Assembly (NCBI GenBank): GCA_025617745.1
Contig: CM046864.1
Span: forward strand, 3,060,616 to 3,124,615
Origin: Heliocidaris erythrogramma
Lineage: Eukaryota; Echinodermata; Echinoidea; Camarodonta; Echinometridae
Length of the DNA: 64,000 nucleotides
Direction of reading: 5' to 3'
The notes under the pieces were generated by a model. That model made no database searches. It saw only the letters and a program-made list of their open reading frames with translations, and was not told the DNA's origin. The translations under genes were made by a program, and so were the position numbers. Positions 24,673 through 35,701 of this stretch are shown one piece after another; position 1 is the first letter of the stretch; the number at the start of each line of letters is the position of its first letter.

Positions 24673-25281
24673 GAAGGAGGACGAAAAGTCCCTCATAACA
24701 AATTAATCTATCCAAGTGCAGTTTGGAAAAGAAAATGAAAAAAAAAAAATTGGGGACTGTTTTTGGAAGGGTTTTTAATTGTTTTCCAAGCAGTTCCGGT
24801 CAATCGTAGGGGGAAGGGTTCTATATATAGGTAAAGAAAACGGGAGATGGGAATCAGTGTCCCTGGAAACGCCTGTCCCGGGACGCCGGCTGGATGTCTT
24901 CCTCCCGGCAGGTCACGTGACCAGGTTCCCCTCCTAGAATTCATGTTCAGGTCTTGAAGCCTCTCTCCCTCCTACATGTACATGTGTATATTCTGACACA
25001 TTTGAGAAGTTTGTATTGAATAGATGATAACTTTTTGTGGGGAATCGCGCCCCAGGAAACTCCTGTCCTGGGATCCGGGCTGGATCTCTTCCTCCCGGAA
25101 AGTCATGTGACCCGGATTCCCCCTTTTCGTCATTTGATGTCAATTGAATACTTATTGCACTATTAGAAATCTTGTGCTAATGAAAATATGATGGAAATTG
25201 GTTTTAATAGCTGGGAATTGTCCCCAGTGGAATAAAGTTGAGAAAATGGCAATTTCATGTGTGAACTGTATTTATTCTCGC
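24060..25281 (+). mobile_element. 3' part of SGNH-hydrolase element (copy A1)
   Basis: Homology with the longer element at 30897-34869 begins at TTACCATTTACATG and runs to the end TTTATTCTCGC. The 5' part is absent. The non-coding 3' half holds two related motifs of about 75 bp (near 24860-24935 and 25045-25120), each containing a CCTCCCGG core followed by a GTCA(C/T)GTGACC-like palindrome. The element is followed after two A residues by the head of another copy. Confidence 0.72.
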
Positions 25282-25283
25282 AA

Positions 25284-25676
25284 TACGATTATTCGAATCA
25301 GCGAATAATTACATTTGCGAGATAATACAGGGTAATACACGGTTAGGGCGATGTGCACTGCATTAGCTTGCTATATTCTGTTTCCACGGCGTTTGCAGAC
25401 GACCAAATATCAAAGCGTGCGCTTTTGGGCAAACGCTGGATACTGCACTGCAAAGAACACGCCCCCCACCGCATGCCTGGGGTTGGTGGACTACTGCGCA
25501 TTAAGCGCCATATAACTATTGCGCAGACTCGGGTTAGCACCACCCCTACGCGTAGAGTAGCCAATCAAAGGCGCTAATCAACAGAAGGAACGCGCACATG
25601 GTTCTCCGAATCTGAATCATGCTTTCAGTCTCAACTCAACCTCTGGGGACAATGGATGTTATTTTGCCCTCCCTCC
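25284..25676 (+). mobile_element. Head (5' end) of an SGNH element, A1
   Basis: Starts TACGATTATTCGAATCAGCG, which contains a short palindrome (ATTATTCG and CGAATAAT), and matches the first 390 bp of 30897-34869. It is GC-richer than its surroundings and has CCAAT-like motifs, as a 5' leader or promoter might. It ends at TTATTTTG, where unrelated sequence begins. It sits directly behind the tail of a truncated copy (head after tail). Confidence 0.65.
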
Positions 25677-27060
25677 CTGTATAAAATAGAGTAACTGGTA
25701 GGGCAGGGGATAAGTACATGACCAAAACAAGGTTAAGGTGGAGGAAAAAGTATGACATGTAAATCTCAGGGAAATAGTCAGCCATATGGCAAATACTGCA
25801 GTATGTGTTATAAGGTCAGAGGGAAGGAATTGAAAACAGAAATTAAAAAAAAAAAGATAATTAAATAAATAATTGGAAATAAAGGTGTAAAGAAAAAAAA
25901 ATCATAACATGGTGCACTTGCAAATTCAGCAGGAACGAATAATTAAAGGGTAAAATGATTCCCATTAATAAACAAAACACAAACTGATGAGCGCCTGGAA
26001 GGGCCCGTGCTAGAATGAGTGGGCCTCATGTTTTTAGTAGAAATACATTGAATCTCAATACCTAGATTGAAGGTGGTTACCCACGAAACTTTCATCCAAT
26101 CGTTAGCTGGTTGGTTGGGATTGGAAATATAATAATTTTTTGAAGCCCCGCCCACAATTGATCGGTGGGGTTACAAGTTCATCGTGTCAGACGGGACATG
26201 AATTTACCAACCCATTCCGGCTCATACTTATTACAAAACTGTGCTCATAGGAAAGTCTTGAAACAAAATGTGTGTATTCATATTATTACTCGTCTGTGCC
26301 TTCTTGAAACCTATAATACGTTTAAAATTTCATTTGGCTTTTGGGGGGAAATGCCAAAAATGTGAGAGTGACAGTCGGGGCACATTGAACACGAAACAGA
26401 ATATTTAAAGATGACAATATTTCCAGCATTTAATAACCTATTCTTCTGTTCTAAAGGGGCTAACTGGTTATCCTTTCATCCATCAGAAATTTTCGTGTAA
26501 TCCCACTCATATAGTTTTTGCTGTAAATGAAAAAAGCAACGAAGGGGCATCAGTTTATGATTGATCATTATCTTCACAATATTCTATTCCACCAAGTTAG
26601 CAGAAGAAATGAACTTTCCCCCTACCAAAGAGCAAGAGTGCGAAATTTTATTCCAAATCATGGATCCAGTTTATTGTAAAAGTTATTTAAAAAATAGTTT
26701 TAAAAACGTGACAGATGGGACAAATATCTATCTGACCTTTGACCTCCTTTTAAATCTAAAAATTTATCATATTTTGAACTTTTTTGTAAACAGATCCGAA
26801 ATTCACCTTAGCCCTAACCAGATTTGATTAACTTATCATTTTAACAGCAGACATTTCAGAAAATGACTCAATATGTGATTACCATATTTTACTGTAAAAA
26901 TGTTTACCTTCATTAATGGGTCAGAAAATAGTAATTTTTGGTCAAAATATCATGATAATCAAAAGTTTGAATATTGTTCCATAGAGTTTGAATCAAGTTT
27001 ATTCAAGTGACATATGTAAATGTTCAAATTAAACTTTGCACTTTCACCCTAAGTTGACAT
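25677..27060. other. AT-rich stretch without gene (copy A)
   Basis: Short open frames only, none with recognisable domains. A hairpin made of AAGCCCCGCCCA and its near complement around CAATTGAT lies near 26144-26173. It recurs in B (42871-44270) and C (54118-55480). Nothing else is seen. Confidence 0.6.
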
Positions 27061-27104
27061 TTTCATGTGATTGTTGTATGCATATATGTATACATGTATC
27101 TTGG

Positions 27105-27823
27105 TGAGGATATTGTATTTCTTCATTCATTCTGTAGTTGGTTGGCTGGGCTTGGAAACCTAAAAAATGGAATACAATGTATGCATGCATATATTTTGGT
27201 GAGGATATTGTATTCTTTCACTCATTCATTGGTCGGTTGTTTGGTTGGGCTTGTATATATCTTGGTGAGGGCATTTCTTCATTCATTCAGTGGTTGGTTG
27301 GTTGGTTGGGCTTGAAAACTTAAAAAGGTGGTTATACAATGTAAGCATATATGTTGGTGAGGATATTGACATTGGTTGGTTGGTTGGGCTTGGAGACCTA
27401 GAAAGGTTAAACAGTGGTTGGTTGGTTGGGCTTGGAAACCTAAAAAGGTGGTTATACAGTGTATGCATATATGTTGGTGAGGATATTGACATTGGTTGGT
27501 TGGTTGGGCTTGGAGACCTAGACAGGTTAAACAGTGGTTGGTTGGTTGGGCTTGGAAACCTAAAAAGGTGGTTATACAATGTATGCATATATGTTGGTGA
27601 TGATATTGTCACTGGTTGGTTGGTTTGGTTGGAAACCTAGACAGGTTAAACAGTGGTTGGTTGGTTGGGCTTGGAAACCAAAAAGGGTGGATATATAATG
27701 TGTTGGTGAGGATATTGTCACTGGTTGGTTGGTTGGGCTTGGAAAGCTAGACAGGTTAAACAGTGGTTGGTTGGTTGGTTGGGCTTGGAAACCTAAAAAG
27801 GTGGTTATACAATGTAAGCATAT
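27105..27823. repeat. TTGG-rich minisatellite, left part (copy A)
   Basis: Irregular tandem units of about 60-120 bp containing GGTTGGTTGGTTGGGCTTGG, a spacer with AAACCTAAAAAGG, and TATGTTGGTGAGGATATTG. The open frames on both strands here are products of the repeat and not genes. Runs of four or five GG doublets spaced by TT (for example 27292-27310) could form two-tier G-quadruplexes. Confidence 0.85.
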
Positions 27824-29434
27824 GAAGCGCTTACTTGCAAAAGGCCCTAAATCCATTTTTTATCATATGGCACTTTTTTATATGCCTTAATAGACATTCA
27901 CCATGTGCATCAAACTGGCTATATTTCAACTTCTAAAAGTTTCAGGAAGTTTGTTAAAAAATGAGATGAAAATTATGTTTTCTTTCAAAAGGCCCTAAAT
28001 CCAAAACACTTTTCTTGCAAAAAGCCCTATATCCATTCATCTATCCTGCATCCTGATTGGCTAAGAGAATAGATTTTTGGCATGAATGACCAATCACGCG
28101 CCTCCACACAACCACTTTTTAGCACTAACATGTAATTTTATTGGAATCTCTGTGGATTTATTTTGTAATCATTCCCACAACTGGAATCTATCTTCAGTAT
28201 TCTATGTAGAGCTTCATTGCACTTCATTAGATATTGATTTTTGAAAGTTAATGTTCATTTGCACAAAATGACGTAGAGTCAATGTAGATGTTAGTTCCTA
28301 GTTTTATCATTGACCCAAAAGTTCTTAAGAGTTATTACTACCAGAAGTATTCTTATTATCTTCACACTAGAGCTGTTCAAGTGAAACTGAATCAGAATCA
28401 CTGTTAGTGATGGTGATGTTGATGACAGTGATAAATGTGATGATGGTAGAAATGGTGATAGAGATAATGATAATAGTGGTGGCAATGATAATGGCGATGA
28501 AGGTACTTACGGTCACCATAATGACGATGACGATCATGATGATGATGATGATGGTTATGATGGTGATGATAATGGCAATAATGATGATAACAACAATGAT
28601 GATGTTGGTTATGATGATGTTGATGCTGATTTCATTCATGTGTATGATGGTGTGATGCTGAATGTTCTGATGATGGTAATGGTGTGACGACGCTGTCAAT
28701 TGAACGGGTGATAATGATGGTATTGGTTACGTGATGTGATGTTGATTATGATGATGCATTCTACTTTGGAATCAGTAGATATTGCTTTTATCTTGAGCAA
28801 ATCTGCTTTATTAAGGGCAGATAATGACTGGCTACTGTCAGTAAACAATACAAATTATCTTTGGAATCGACTTAAAAATGTTGCTATATCAGGCAAGGTT
28901 TATCCTAGCAAAGCAAATATTTAAACAGTGATCTAGAGCAAGTCTGCTTTATTTTTAAAGTCAGACGTTGATTTTCGATAAGTCACCCCAATTATCTTTC
29001 AAAGTTTAAATTTTGATTGATTTTATAATGTTGCTATATAAGGCAAGGTTTATTAATACACATTGAACACTTTAGGCAGATGGAGCAGCACAAGCTGTTA
29101 GGGGCACAAGGGCGGTGAATTTTGGGTTCATTAGAAAGATTTTTAATGTGTAAATTATTATTATCATTCAAGACTTTTCTTGCAAAAGGCCCTAAATCCC
29201 ACTTTTCTTGCAAAAGGCCCTAAATCCCCAAAAATAATAAATATTAAAAATCATATAAAATGTTTGACGGCCGCAGGATTTTTTAAATCGTGATTATTGT
29301 TACCTGCGGCGATGTCTCTTAAACATACATGAAGATCTTCTTGAATGAAATCATAGAACTGTGTGAAACAAAAAATCTCAATTTACTAAGAAGTAGGTAA
29401 AGTTGATTTAGGGCCTTTTGCAAGAAAACTCTTC
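27824..29434. mobile_element. 1.6-kb terminal-inverted-repeat element (copy A)
   Basis: It interrupts the minisatellite. The left end reads GAAGCGCTTACTTGC and continues into the motif TTGCAAAAGGCCCTAAATCC; the right end is the inverse, ending GCAAGAAAACTCTTC, giving terminal inverted repeats of about 31 bp. Further direct copies of the motif lie at about 27986, 28015, 29180 and 29208, and the inverse at 29405-29424. Flanks in copies B and C suggest a 4-bp target duplication (ATAT). No transposase frame is present, so it would be non-autonomous. An inverted copy at 63420-64000 in other surroundings supports mobility. Confidence 0.72.
28404..28760. repeat. GAT/ATG trinucleotide microsatellite (copy A)
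   Basis: Imperfect (GAT)n tract inside the TIR element. It yields Met/Ile-rich open frames on both strands, which are not genes. The same tract lies at about 45610-45965 in B and 56806-57160 in C. Confidence 0.85.
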
Positions 29435-30075
29435 ATATGTTGGTGATGATATTGTCACTGGTTGGTTGGGCTTGGAAACCCTAAAAGGTGGTTATATAAT
29501 GTGTTAGTGAGGATATTGTCACTGGTTGGTTGGTTGGGCTTGGAAACCCTAAAAGGTGGTTATATAATGTGTTAGTGAGGATATTGTCACTGGTTGGTTG
29601 GTTGGGCTTGGAAAGCTAGACAGGTTAAACAGTGGTTGGTTGGTTGGTTGGGCTTGGAAACCTAAAAAGGTGGTTATACAATGTATGCATATATGTTGGT
29701 GCGGATATTGTATTTTTCACTAATTAATTGGTTAGTTGCCTGGGCTGGAAACTCAGAAAGGTTAAACAATCATTCTTCAATCGGTTGGTTGGTTGGTCGG
29801 GCTTGGAAAACTTTAAAAAAAAGAGTGAAATAATATATGCATATATGTTGGTTAGGATATTGTATTTCCGATACATTCACTGGTTGTTTGATTGGGCTTG
29901 AAAACCTAAAAATTGGTCTGGGCAATGTGTGCATTCATGATTACCTGTATATTTTTCATTCATTCATTGGTTGGTTGGTTTTCTTGGATACGGTCGGACC
30001 ATGTATACATTGATGTTGGGGAGGATATTGCATGTTTCAGTTATTCATTGGTTGTTTGGGCTTGAAAACAAACAA
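29435..30075. repeat. TTGG-rich minisatellite, right part (copy A)
   Basis: Continuation of the array interrupted by the TIR element. Units become more diverged to the right and end in an A-rich stretch near 30060-30110. Confidence 0.83.
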
Positions 30076-30333
30076 AACTAAACTAACAAAAGAAAAAAGA
30101 AAGATGGATGTGCAACGTACATGTGTCTAAGATTAAGGAAATATTATTATAATGAGACCTCGTACATTTAAAAATATAAAATAACTTTTTTGAAAGAAAC
30201 ATATTTAAAGTTGGTAAATGCCGGATTTGATATTGAAAGAAAGACAGGTTACGAAGAGGTAATTGTAGCTCTTTACTTAACCTTCAATAAACAATAAAAA
30301 AAATATTATAACGTTTTGAAAAAACGTATTTAC

Positions 30334-30439
30334 TGAACAGTTCATGCCAGTATAACCAGCATCACAGTTACAAGTGTAGGAGCCAACTCCATCTATGCAA
30401 CTCCATTTACACACGGATCGGGAGTGCAGTCATCAATAT
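30334..30439 (-). pseudogene. EGF-like pseudo-exon (copy A)
   Basis: The minus strand reads GATATTGATGAC and then TPDPCVNG, very like the array exon. A one-base deletion after NGV then shifts the frame into a TAG stop. Downstream, [15 protein letters not shown] is readable in the shifted frame. The exon end lacks four bases before GTAAATA, so the exon is 106 nt and its phases no longer match. The acceptor AG is kept. Confidence 0.82.
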
Positions 30440-30663
30440 CTAGCAAATTAAATTTCAAGTAAGTGTTAATGCTGGATTTAATAGTGAAAGAATTACATAT
30501 TTTAAAATAGGTAATTGCAGCTCTTCACTTAGAATTGAATTGAAAATAAGAATTATGTTAGGACATTGTGACGTCCTACAGTAAAGTAAAATGACGTTTT
30601 AAAAAGCACAATATCTAAAGGGCTGATATGCCAGATTTGATATTGAAGTAAAGAAACATTTTA

Positions 30664-30682
30664 GAAGTACAGTCATCAATAT
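30664..30682 (-). pseudogene. Relic of an EGF exon start (copy A)
   Basis: Eighteen or so bases after an AG encode (D)IDDCT and then lose similarity. The same relic is at 47842-47860 in copy B. Confidence 0.5.
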
Positions 30683-31284
30683 CTAGAACGAATATGAAAA
30701 GGGGGTTAATGCCGGATATAACAACGAAAGAAAGACAGGTTTTAGAAGAGGTAATTTAAATTCTTTAACTTCATTTGTTTTAAGATTAAGGAAAATATTA
30801 TTACAATGATACCTCGTACATTTAGAAATATAAAATAACTTTTTTGAAAGAAATATATTTAAAGGGGGTAAATGCCGGATTTGATATTGCAAGAAATACG
30901 ATTATTCGAATCAGCGAATAATTACATTTGCGAGAGAATACAGGGCAATGCACTGCATTAGCTTGCTATGTTCTGTTTCCACGGCGTTGGCAGACGGCCA
31001 AATTTCAAAGCGCGCGCTTTTGGGCAAACGCGGGATACCGCACTGCAAAGAACACGCCCCCACCGCACGCCTGGGATTGGTGGACAACTGCGCATTAAGC
31101 GCCATATCGGCGTCCGTGGAGACAGCCAATGAACTTGTGCGCAGGCTCGGGTTAGCACCACCCCTACGCGTAGAGTAGCCAATCAAATGCGCTAATCAAC
31201 AGAAGGAAAGCGCACATGGTTCTCGGAATCTGAATCATGCTTTCAGTCTCAACTCAACCTCTGGGGACAATGGATGTTATTTTG

Positions 31285-33712
31285 GATGCTCTGCGATGAA
31301 CATTCCTTGGACGCATTATAGTTTATTTCAGTTGAGTCGTCGGTTTTAATGCTCTGCCTGGTGCTTCGTATCGAGCCTACCATAGGATCTACGTTTACAC
31401 TTTCGCTGAAGGTACCGAGTGACCTCTATGTAGACTACACGACAAGTGTAATTACTGTCATTGTTCTTTCATTGCAATTGAGAAAAGTATTAACCTGCGG
31501 GCAGAGCAGTGACCCAAGTGATGGGCAAGCTGAAAGCAGTCCCGGGCCGCGGTAAGCCGGCCAAAGCGGGGACCGACTCTGACTCTGCTCGGAAAACTGC
31601 GGGCAGAGAAATAACGAGAACTTGGAGACGGCAGCAGCAGAGCCAGAGGTGGTGGTGGTAAGGCGGCGGCCGGGATCGACGGGGGAGAGACCCACCAGCG
31701 GCAAGGCCAACAGATGCTCTTGGGGCCAGGACAGATAGAAATAAGTCCTACACCACAGCCACAACCGAGCCAGCCGCAGTTGCCCCTCCACACAGCCAGG
31801 TGAAGTAGTTAGTGCAATTAGATCTAGATCTAACATTGGTATAGGCCTAGGTATTAATGGGGCTGTTTACCTAAAAGCAATTCCTGAAAAATTTTGCAGG
31901 GTACGTGTATCTCAAAATCTTGTCTTTGTTATCAAAGTTCGTTTTGTTTAAATCCTACAGGGTAGTGGCAAGAAAATTCCAGTCTGGAAAGCAAAACGCC
32001 ACATTTGTGGAAAATCATATTTAAATGGCCTTGAAGTAGAAAAGGGTAGGATATCCTAACTATATCATTCAGATTGGTAAAATTTGAACCGATTTTGTTA
32101 AACTACCTAACTGGTACATTGTATATGAAATGTACCACAGACTTTGTACAGTGGATCAATATAATGGACCTAAAACGTGTGTTTAGTCTATTCATAAATA
32201 CTTGCACCTGAAGTGTTGCAATGATATTCCACATTATTATTAAATTTCAGATAAAAACCTTGTTTGTTTCACAGATATATCAAATTGGAGAAATAAAAGG
32301 ATTGGTCACTCCCCCCCCCCCCCCCCCCCCCGCATGGAAATAAATATTTACATTAAAAAAAAAAATGTATTTTTATTTATTTTCTACACATGGGCTGGAT
32401 CACCCTCTTCAACCAAAGGCTGTTCTTCGGAGGGGTCCAGATGCTGTACATGCATTATGGAACAATCCTTACAGACCTTACAGATCTTGCACTATCAATC
32501 ATTTTGACCGTCAGGGTTCTGATGGCCCAAAATAGAGTGGAAATAGAAGGAAACCTCATATGGAAATGAGTCTATAATGCATACTGGCAAACAAAAACTC
32601 AATATAAAGGAAAATTGGTGTCAATAGTTCAATAATGTCTCCATTGTTAATTTTCTATTCTTTTAACATAATCAGAATCTTTTAGAAGTTATATGTATAC
32701 AAATAAAAATACGAAAAGTGGATTGAAATTCCTTCTAAATTATGAAAATGGATATATATCATTATGGCAAATGTCAAGCAATATTCAGGAATACGGTGGC
32801 AAGAAGGGAACAACTTTTACAAACTAAATGTCTTTCAAAGCCCTAACCATTCATTATTGTGTAATGGGAGAATTGGAACCATCGAAATAATATTAAAAAA
32901 AAAAAAATGATTTAAATTTGGTGAAAATCAAAAACTATAAGAAGTACGAGTACGACAGTTCGACACGAGTCTATGTATATGGGACTACACAAACGTGGAG
33001 CAACTTTAGTCATATTGGGAGTATTTCAAGAGCAATAATTTTCAGGCGGCATTCTTATGTTCATCTGACTGGGAATTAATTGAATGAGAAATCTCACCTT
33101 GACATCTTCCGTCACCATCAGCTCATGACCATTACCAGAAGTCAAACTTCTCTTTAATTGGTTCCGTTAAATTTGTTTTGCCAGGAACGGCCACATAGTA
33201 ATGTGTGGGGAGAGTGATGCTATTAATGGGGTCAGGGGAAAACCAAATAACTGGGACGTGCTTGTTAGAATCAAATTAAATCTTGTTTGTACCTCTCAAT
33301 ATGAGATCAGTTTGTTTCATGCATCTTTTCTGCTGGCTTTTTCGGGCTGCTACGGGTCAGCGAATCCTCAGTTGATAATAAATTTCGTGTCATTGACATG
33401 GTTCTTCATGTCTAAGATGTCAGGGTTTGCAACATGCTAACTCATACATGCCAACCGTACACTTTTAAGTGAACCGTTCAGTTTTTTGAAGTTTTTAGAC
33501 CGATAAGGCATAAAAAACTGTACGTTCAGAGTTGGGGAAAATAGTATGAGGATCTAATACCAGTTAATTGAGTCCGGTAGAGTAAGTAATCGTACATGAT
33601 TTGTGATTTGGTTCCATTTCGGGTGAAAATCTGTCAAAATAAAAGCAACCGTGAGTGGAGCAGTGTCTACCAGGGGCCTTGATGCAGGCCGCTGGACGCC
33701 TATCATAACAAG
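31285..33712. other. Interior of the 3.97-kb element, no recognised gene
   Basis: Only short open frames. The first few hundred bases are GC-rich with a basic, Gly/Arg/Lys-rich frame; the remainder is AT-rich. It may be remnants of an element protein too decayed to identify by eye. Confidence 0.45.
32311..32331. repeat. Poly(C) run
   Basis: About 21 consecutive C residues, directly readable. Prone to length error in sequencing. Confidence 0.9.
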
Positions 33713-34245
33713 TTACCATTTACATGTCAAAGTACCCCGAAGAGAAAAACTATATGATGCTTGTGATAGTATGTGTTTTTCATGCCATGCAGATGCACGA
33801 AGCCGGAAGGTGTGGAGAGAGCCAAGGTCATTGGCCTCCAGCAGCTTGGGGCTCGCCCAGACATCCAGATTCGTTGGTTCGGGCGGGGCGGCCTTACAAT
33901 CCATGAAATACCTACATATAGGTAGGTTGTCGATGATGTGCTACTGGCGGCTAGGCAGCTGCTCCTAAAAAGCCAAATCTATTTTTCTGAAATCGTCCAC
34001 AAGCTCTTGTATTATGGACGCGCAGATGGTCCGCACTCCCAGTCGGCCTTGAACAACTGCCGCAAAACAGTAAATAAGTATGCAAGGGGAAAGATCAGGA
34101 GGATGTTCCGGGCGTCATTCTTGAGGCACAACATCCACACGCAGGACCACAAACTGTTCTATTGGGACGGGGTACGCCGTCCCGGAGCGCGGAAGTGATC
34201 TGCTGATCTCCGACTTCAGAATGCTCAAGGACTTGCTGCCCCATT
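33713..34245 (+). pseudogene. SGNH-hydrolase-like fragment, internally deleted (A2)
   Basis: Same family as 24060-24672, but about 100 bp including the GSND block are missing after ATACCTACATATAGG. The block V region reads DGVRRPG, so the His is lost as well. More degraded than the three truncated copies. Confidence 0.65.
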
Positions 34246-34869
34246 GAAGGAGGACGGAAAGTCCCTCGTAACAAATTAATCTATCCTTGTGCAGTTTGGC
34301 AAAAAAAAAAAAAAAAAATTAAAAAAAAAAAAAAAATGTGGACTGTTTTTGGATGGGTTTTTTAATTGTTTTCCCATCAGTTTAGGTCAATCGTAGGGGG
34401 AGGGTTTCTATATATAGGTAAAGAAAAACGGGAGATGGGAATCAGTGTCCCTGGAAACGCCTGTCCCGGGACGCCGGCTGGATGTCTTCCTCCCGGCAGG
34501 TCACGTGACCAGGGGCCCCTCCTAGAATTCATGTTCAGGTCTTGAAGCCTCTCTCCCACCTACATGTACATGTGTATATTCTGACACATTTGAGAAGTTT
34601 GTATTGAATAGATGATAACTGTTTGAGGGGAATCCGCGCCCCAGGAAAATCCTGTCCTGGGATCCCGGTGGACGTCTTCCTCCCGGCAAGTCATGTGAGC
34701 CGGATTCCCCCCTTTCGTCATTTGATGTCAATTGAATACTTATTTCACTATCACAAATCTTGTGCTAATGAAAATATGATGGAAATTGGTTTTAATACCT
34801 GGGAATTGTCCCCAGTGGAATAAAGTTGAGAAAATGGCAATTTCATGTGTGAACTGTATTTATTCTCGC

Positions 34870-35108
34870 AAAGACAGGTTACGAAGAGGTAATTGTAGCT
34901 CTTTACTCGAACCTGAATAAACAAGAAAAAAATTAAACGTTAATATCTAGAAATTAAATGAAAAATTTGTTCACTAAAAGGGATGTTTTGTCCTTAAAAA
35001 AACATAAAATATAGTTTGACAACTATACGACATCATCGGTCTTAAATTATTTTTCACTATTTTGTTATATTTCATGTTTCCGTTCTCTTGTTATGTCAGA
35101 CTTATGTA
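34870..35108. other. Intron-like sequence left of the EGF relic (copy A)
   Basis: It resumes the decayed-unit sequence (AAAGACAGGTTACGAAGAGG) interrupted by the 3.97-kb element and matches 48078-48310 in B. No gene seen. Confidence 0.5.
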
Positions 35109-35209
35109 TTATATCACTCTAGCGACGTTCCTGTTCCAGTAGCTGAAATTCTTCAGAAAATGTTCGTTACAGGTACCACCATTCACACAAGTGATAGTTC
35201 CACACATGT
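35109..35209 (-). pseudogene. Partial EGF-like exon, three cysteines (copy A)
   Basis: After an AG acceptor the minus strand reads (D)MCGTITCVNGGTCNE, the first half of a classical EGF domain. Where the fourth cysteine is expected (NFSC) it reads NFSY, then it loses similarity and meets TAA. A GTAACG donor after GGTACCT would make a 39-nt phase 1-1 micro-exon, but this would code only two of the six cysteines plus half a codon. A decayed EGF exon is more likely. Confidence 0.5.
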
Positions 35210-35401
35210 CTGTTCAGAGGAAAGTAAAAAAAAAAGTGATAAAGGAAAGGGACAACTCCACCGAAATGAGGATGTTCCCATCAAAAAATAAAAAATGCCC
35301 GCCTCACAATAAAAGTGAAAGGAAGAAAAAAGATACAAAATTTATAGCAACTAAACAAGCGTTAGTTGGTCTACGAAAACGTGCCTCTCCCCGGTTTCAT
35401 A

Positions 35402-35661
35402 GACGCATTTACAGTGGAAAACACTCCGTCCCTCGGATAGGACGTTAAATGGAGGCCCCGTGTAGAGAAGAGTCATCACCTTTGCACGTTAAGAACCCAC
35501 TGCACTATTCAAAGAAGAGTAAGGGAAAACCCTGGTGTAGTGGTAAATCTGCACATCCCAATCAGTTATATCAGGAGGAGAGACCCGATGGTTACAGTGA
35601 TTCAGTTGGCTATATATATATAGTAACTAAAGATTGATAGGTTTCCGTAAGCAATGGATTG

Positions 35662-35700
<39 letters not shown>
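35402..35700. repeat. SINE-like interspersed repeat with (AAT)n tail (copy A)
   Basis: Contains TCGGATAGGACGTTAAATGG and GCACGTTAAGAACCCACTGC, motifs of a kind widely repeated in marine invertebrate genomes, followed by an AAT trinucleotide run at 35661-35697. No RNA polymerase III boxes were confirmed. The open frames in it are not genes. Confidence 0.5.

Positions 35701-35701
<1 letters not shown>

Larger units (their letters stand above)
30130..30890 (-). repeat. Decayed EGF-type repeat units (copy A)
   Basis: An 80-bp motif (GACCTCGTACATTT region at 30130-30210) recurs at 30783-30862. The segment around TGCCGGATTTGATATTG followed by GAAAGAAAGACAGG recurs in degraded form near 30220, 30470, 30630, 30710 and 30875. 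Between them lie a frameshifted EGF exon (30334-30439) and a short exon-start relic (30664-30682). It looks like an older, smaller tandem array related to the EGF gene. Confidence 0.6.
30897..34869 (+). mobile_element. Near-complete SGNH-hydrolase element, about 3.97 kb
   Basis: Present in A but not in B, where the host sequence reads straight through (near 48065-48080). The element starts TACGATTATTCG and ends TTTATTCTCGC; a short AAA is repeated at the flanks. Order: GC-rich leader (30897-31284); about 2.4 kb with no clear domain, including a short basic frame from about 31520 (MGKLKAVPGRGKPAKAG) and a run of about 21 C (32311-32331); then the SGNH-like fragment and the 3' non-coding part. 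No reverse transcriptase, integrase or transposase was recognised. A DIRS/Ngaro-like or LINE-like origin is possible but not shown. Confidence 0.65.

Noticed and set aside
25353-25577. Short overlapping frames in the GC-richer head sequence (also near 30950 and 42530)
   Set aside because: This is the leader of the SGNH element; frames occur on both strands without recognisable domains.
27283-27640. Open frames of 109 and 116 codons in the minisatellite
   Set aside because: They come from the TTGG repeat in both directions, with no start context or domain.
28367-28699. Isoleucine- and methionine-rich open frames on both strands
   Set aside because: They are translations of an imperfect GAT microsatellite.
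31435-31836. Minus-strand frame of 133 codons in the 3.97-kb element
   Set aside because: It lies opposite a GC-rich, basic plus-strand frame. No domain, and composition explains its openness.
35191-35637. Two small plus-strand frames near the EGF relic
   Set aside because: They lie in the SINE-like repeat and its flank, and the same frames recur in copy B only because of the duplication.
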